A stretch of DNA of 5,355 bases from DATIJJ01 sp039936115 (GTDB lineage Bacteria; Pseudomonadota; Gammaproteobacteria; DSM-16500), in NCBI GenBank assembly GCA_039936115.1, contig JBDTIZ010000114.1, positions 1 to 5,355 of the forward strand. The letters run 5' to 3'. Of the stretch, positions 5,183-5,355 are shown one piece after another (within the stretch, counting starts at the first letter, position 1; each line of letters begins with the position of its first letter). The position numbers were made by a program, and so were the translations under genes. The notes beneath the pieces were generated by a model that saw only the letters and a program-made list of their open reading frames with translations, did not search any database and was not told where the DNA came from.

Positions 5183-5355
5183 GAGTGGATTACGCGAGCG
5201 AAAGCCCATAGCCTCAGAACTTGTCACAACTCGCGCTGGGGCTCTATCAACGCTGCACATGGCGCTGTCACCCCAGTTGTCATGCCCCTGCACTTGCAAC
5301 TATTGTCACCCCGCACTTGCAACCACTGTCACCCCGCACTTGTTGCGGGGTCTGG
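5183..5355. repeat. GC-rich degenerate tandem repeats ending in a strong palindrome
   Basis: No gene is seen after gene 3. From about 5266 a unit starting TGTCACCCC recurs. The 16-mer TGTCACCCCGCACTTG occurs exactly at 5304-5319 and 5327-5342. GCACTTGCAAC occurs at 5290-5300 and 5313-5323. A variant begins at 5278 (TGTCATGCCCC), and TGTCACCCC also occurs at 5266-5274. The repeat period is about 23-26 bp. Only the last unit is a full palindrome. The array reaches the window edge, so its full size is unknown. It looks like a dispersed non-coding repeat family and not part of gene 3. Confidence 0.65.
5331..5351. repeat. 8-bp GC-rich hairpin at the right edge
   Basis: ACCCCGCA, a 5-nt loop (CTTGT), then TGCGGGGT form a perfect 8-bp stem. 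It could end the gene 3 transcript in either direction, but no T-run follows within the four bases left in the window, and it lies about 150 bases after the stop. A palindromic repeat unit is therefore the safer call. Confidence 0.6.

Noticed and set aside
5183..5240. Rho-independent terminator directly after gene 3
   Set aside because: No GC-rich stem followed by a T-run is visible in the first 60 bases after the stop.

Overview
The window carries three consecutive plus-strand genes (369-2309, 2391-2891, 2981-5182), flanked on both sides by non-coding DNA rich in short palindromic repeats. The genes are AT-rich (many AAA, AAT and TTA codons), and the flanks are visibly more GC-rich. AT-rich genes, dispersed palindromic repeats and a eukaryotic-type signalling domain together suggest a host-associated gammaproteobacterium, possibly of the Legionellales (Legionella, Coxiella, Berkiella or Rickettsiella type). 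That placement is inference; no taxonomic marker gene is present.

Layout. Positions 1-98 hold an inverted pair of REP-type hairpins, each headed by GTAG, which is the signature of a BIME. Positions 99-320 hold no convincing gene. A 16-bp palindrome (322-337) lies just before gene 1. Gene 1 encodes a 646-residue protein with two N-terminal membrane segments and a long Pro/Ser/Thr-rich tail. An 81-bp gap with three small palindromes and a plausible sigma-70 promoter leads to gene 2, a 166-residue protein with a signal peptide and one further membrane segment. An 89-bp gap leads to gene 3 (733 residues). From 5183 to the end is a GC-rich stretch with degenerate tandem repeats and a strong hairpin.

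The main discovery is in gene 3. Residues about 303-450 read as a Dbl-homology (RhoGEF) domain. There is a CR1-like E-V-I-S-T-E, a CR2-like helix, an unmistakable CR3 (SPVQRPGRYKLFLES) and an alpha-6-like helix ending in Asn. The three positions most important for nucleotide exchange appear to be kept (E309, R411, N446). No PH domain follows. Instead there is a proline-rich linker, then two Gly/Ala-rich hydrophobic hairpins, then a polar tail. The best reading is a membrane-inserting guanine-nucleotide exchange factor aimed at host Rho-family GTPases, that is, a candidate secreted effector.

Genes 1 and 2 match no family I recognise. All three products are predicted to be membrane-associated with long hydrophilic parts, and the genes are co-oriented and closely spaced. 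They may form one functional cassette, but nothing in the sequence proves that they act together.
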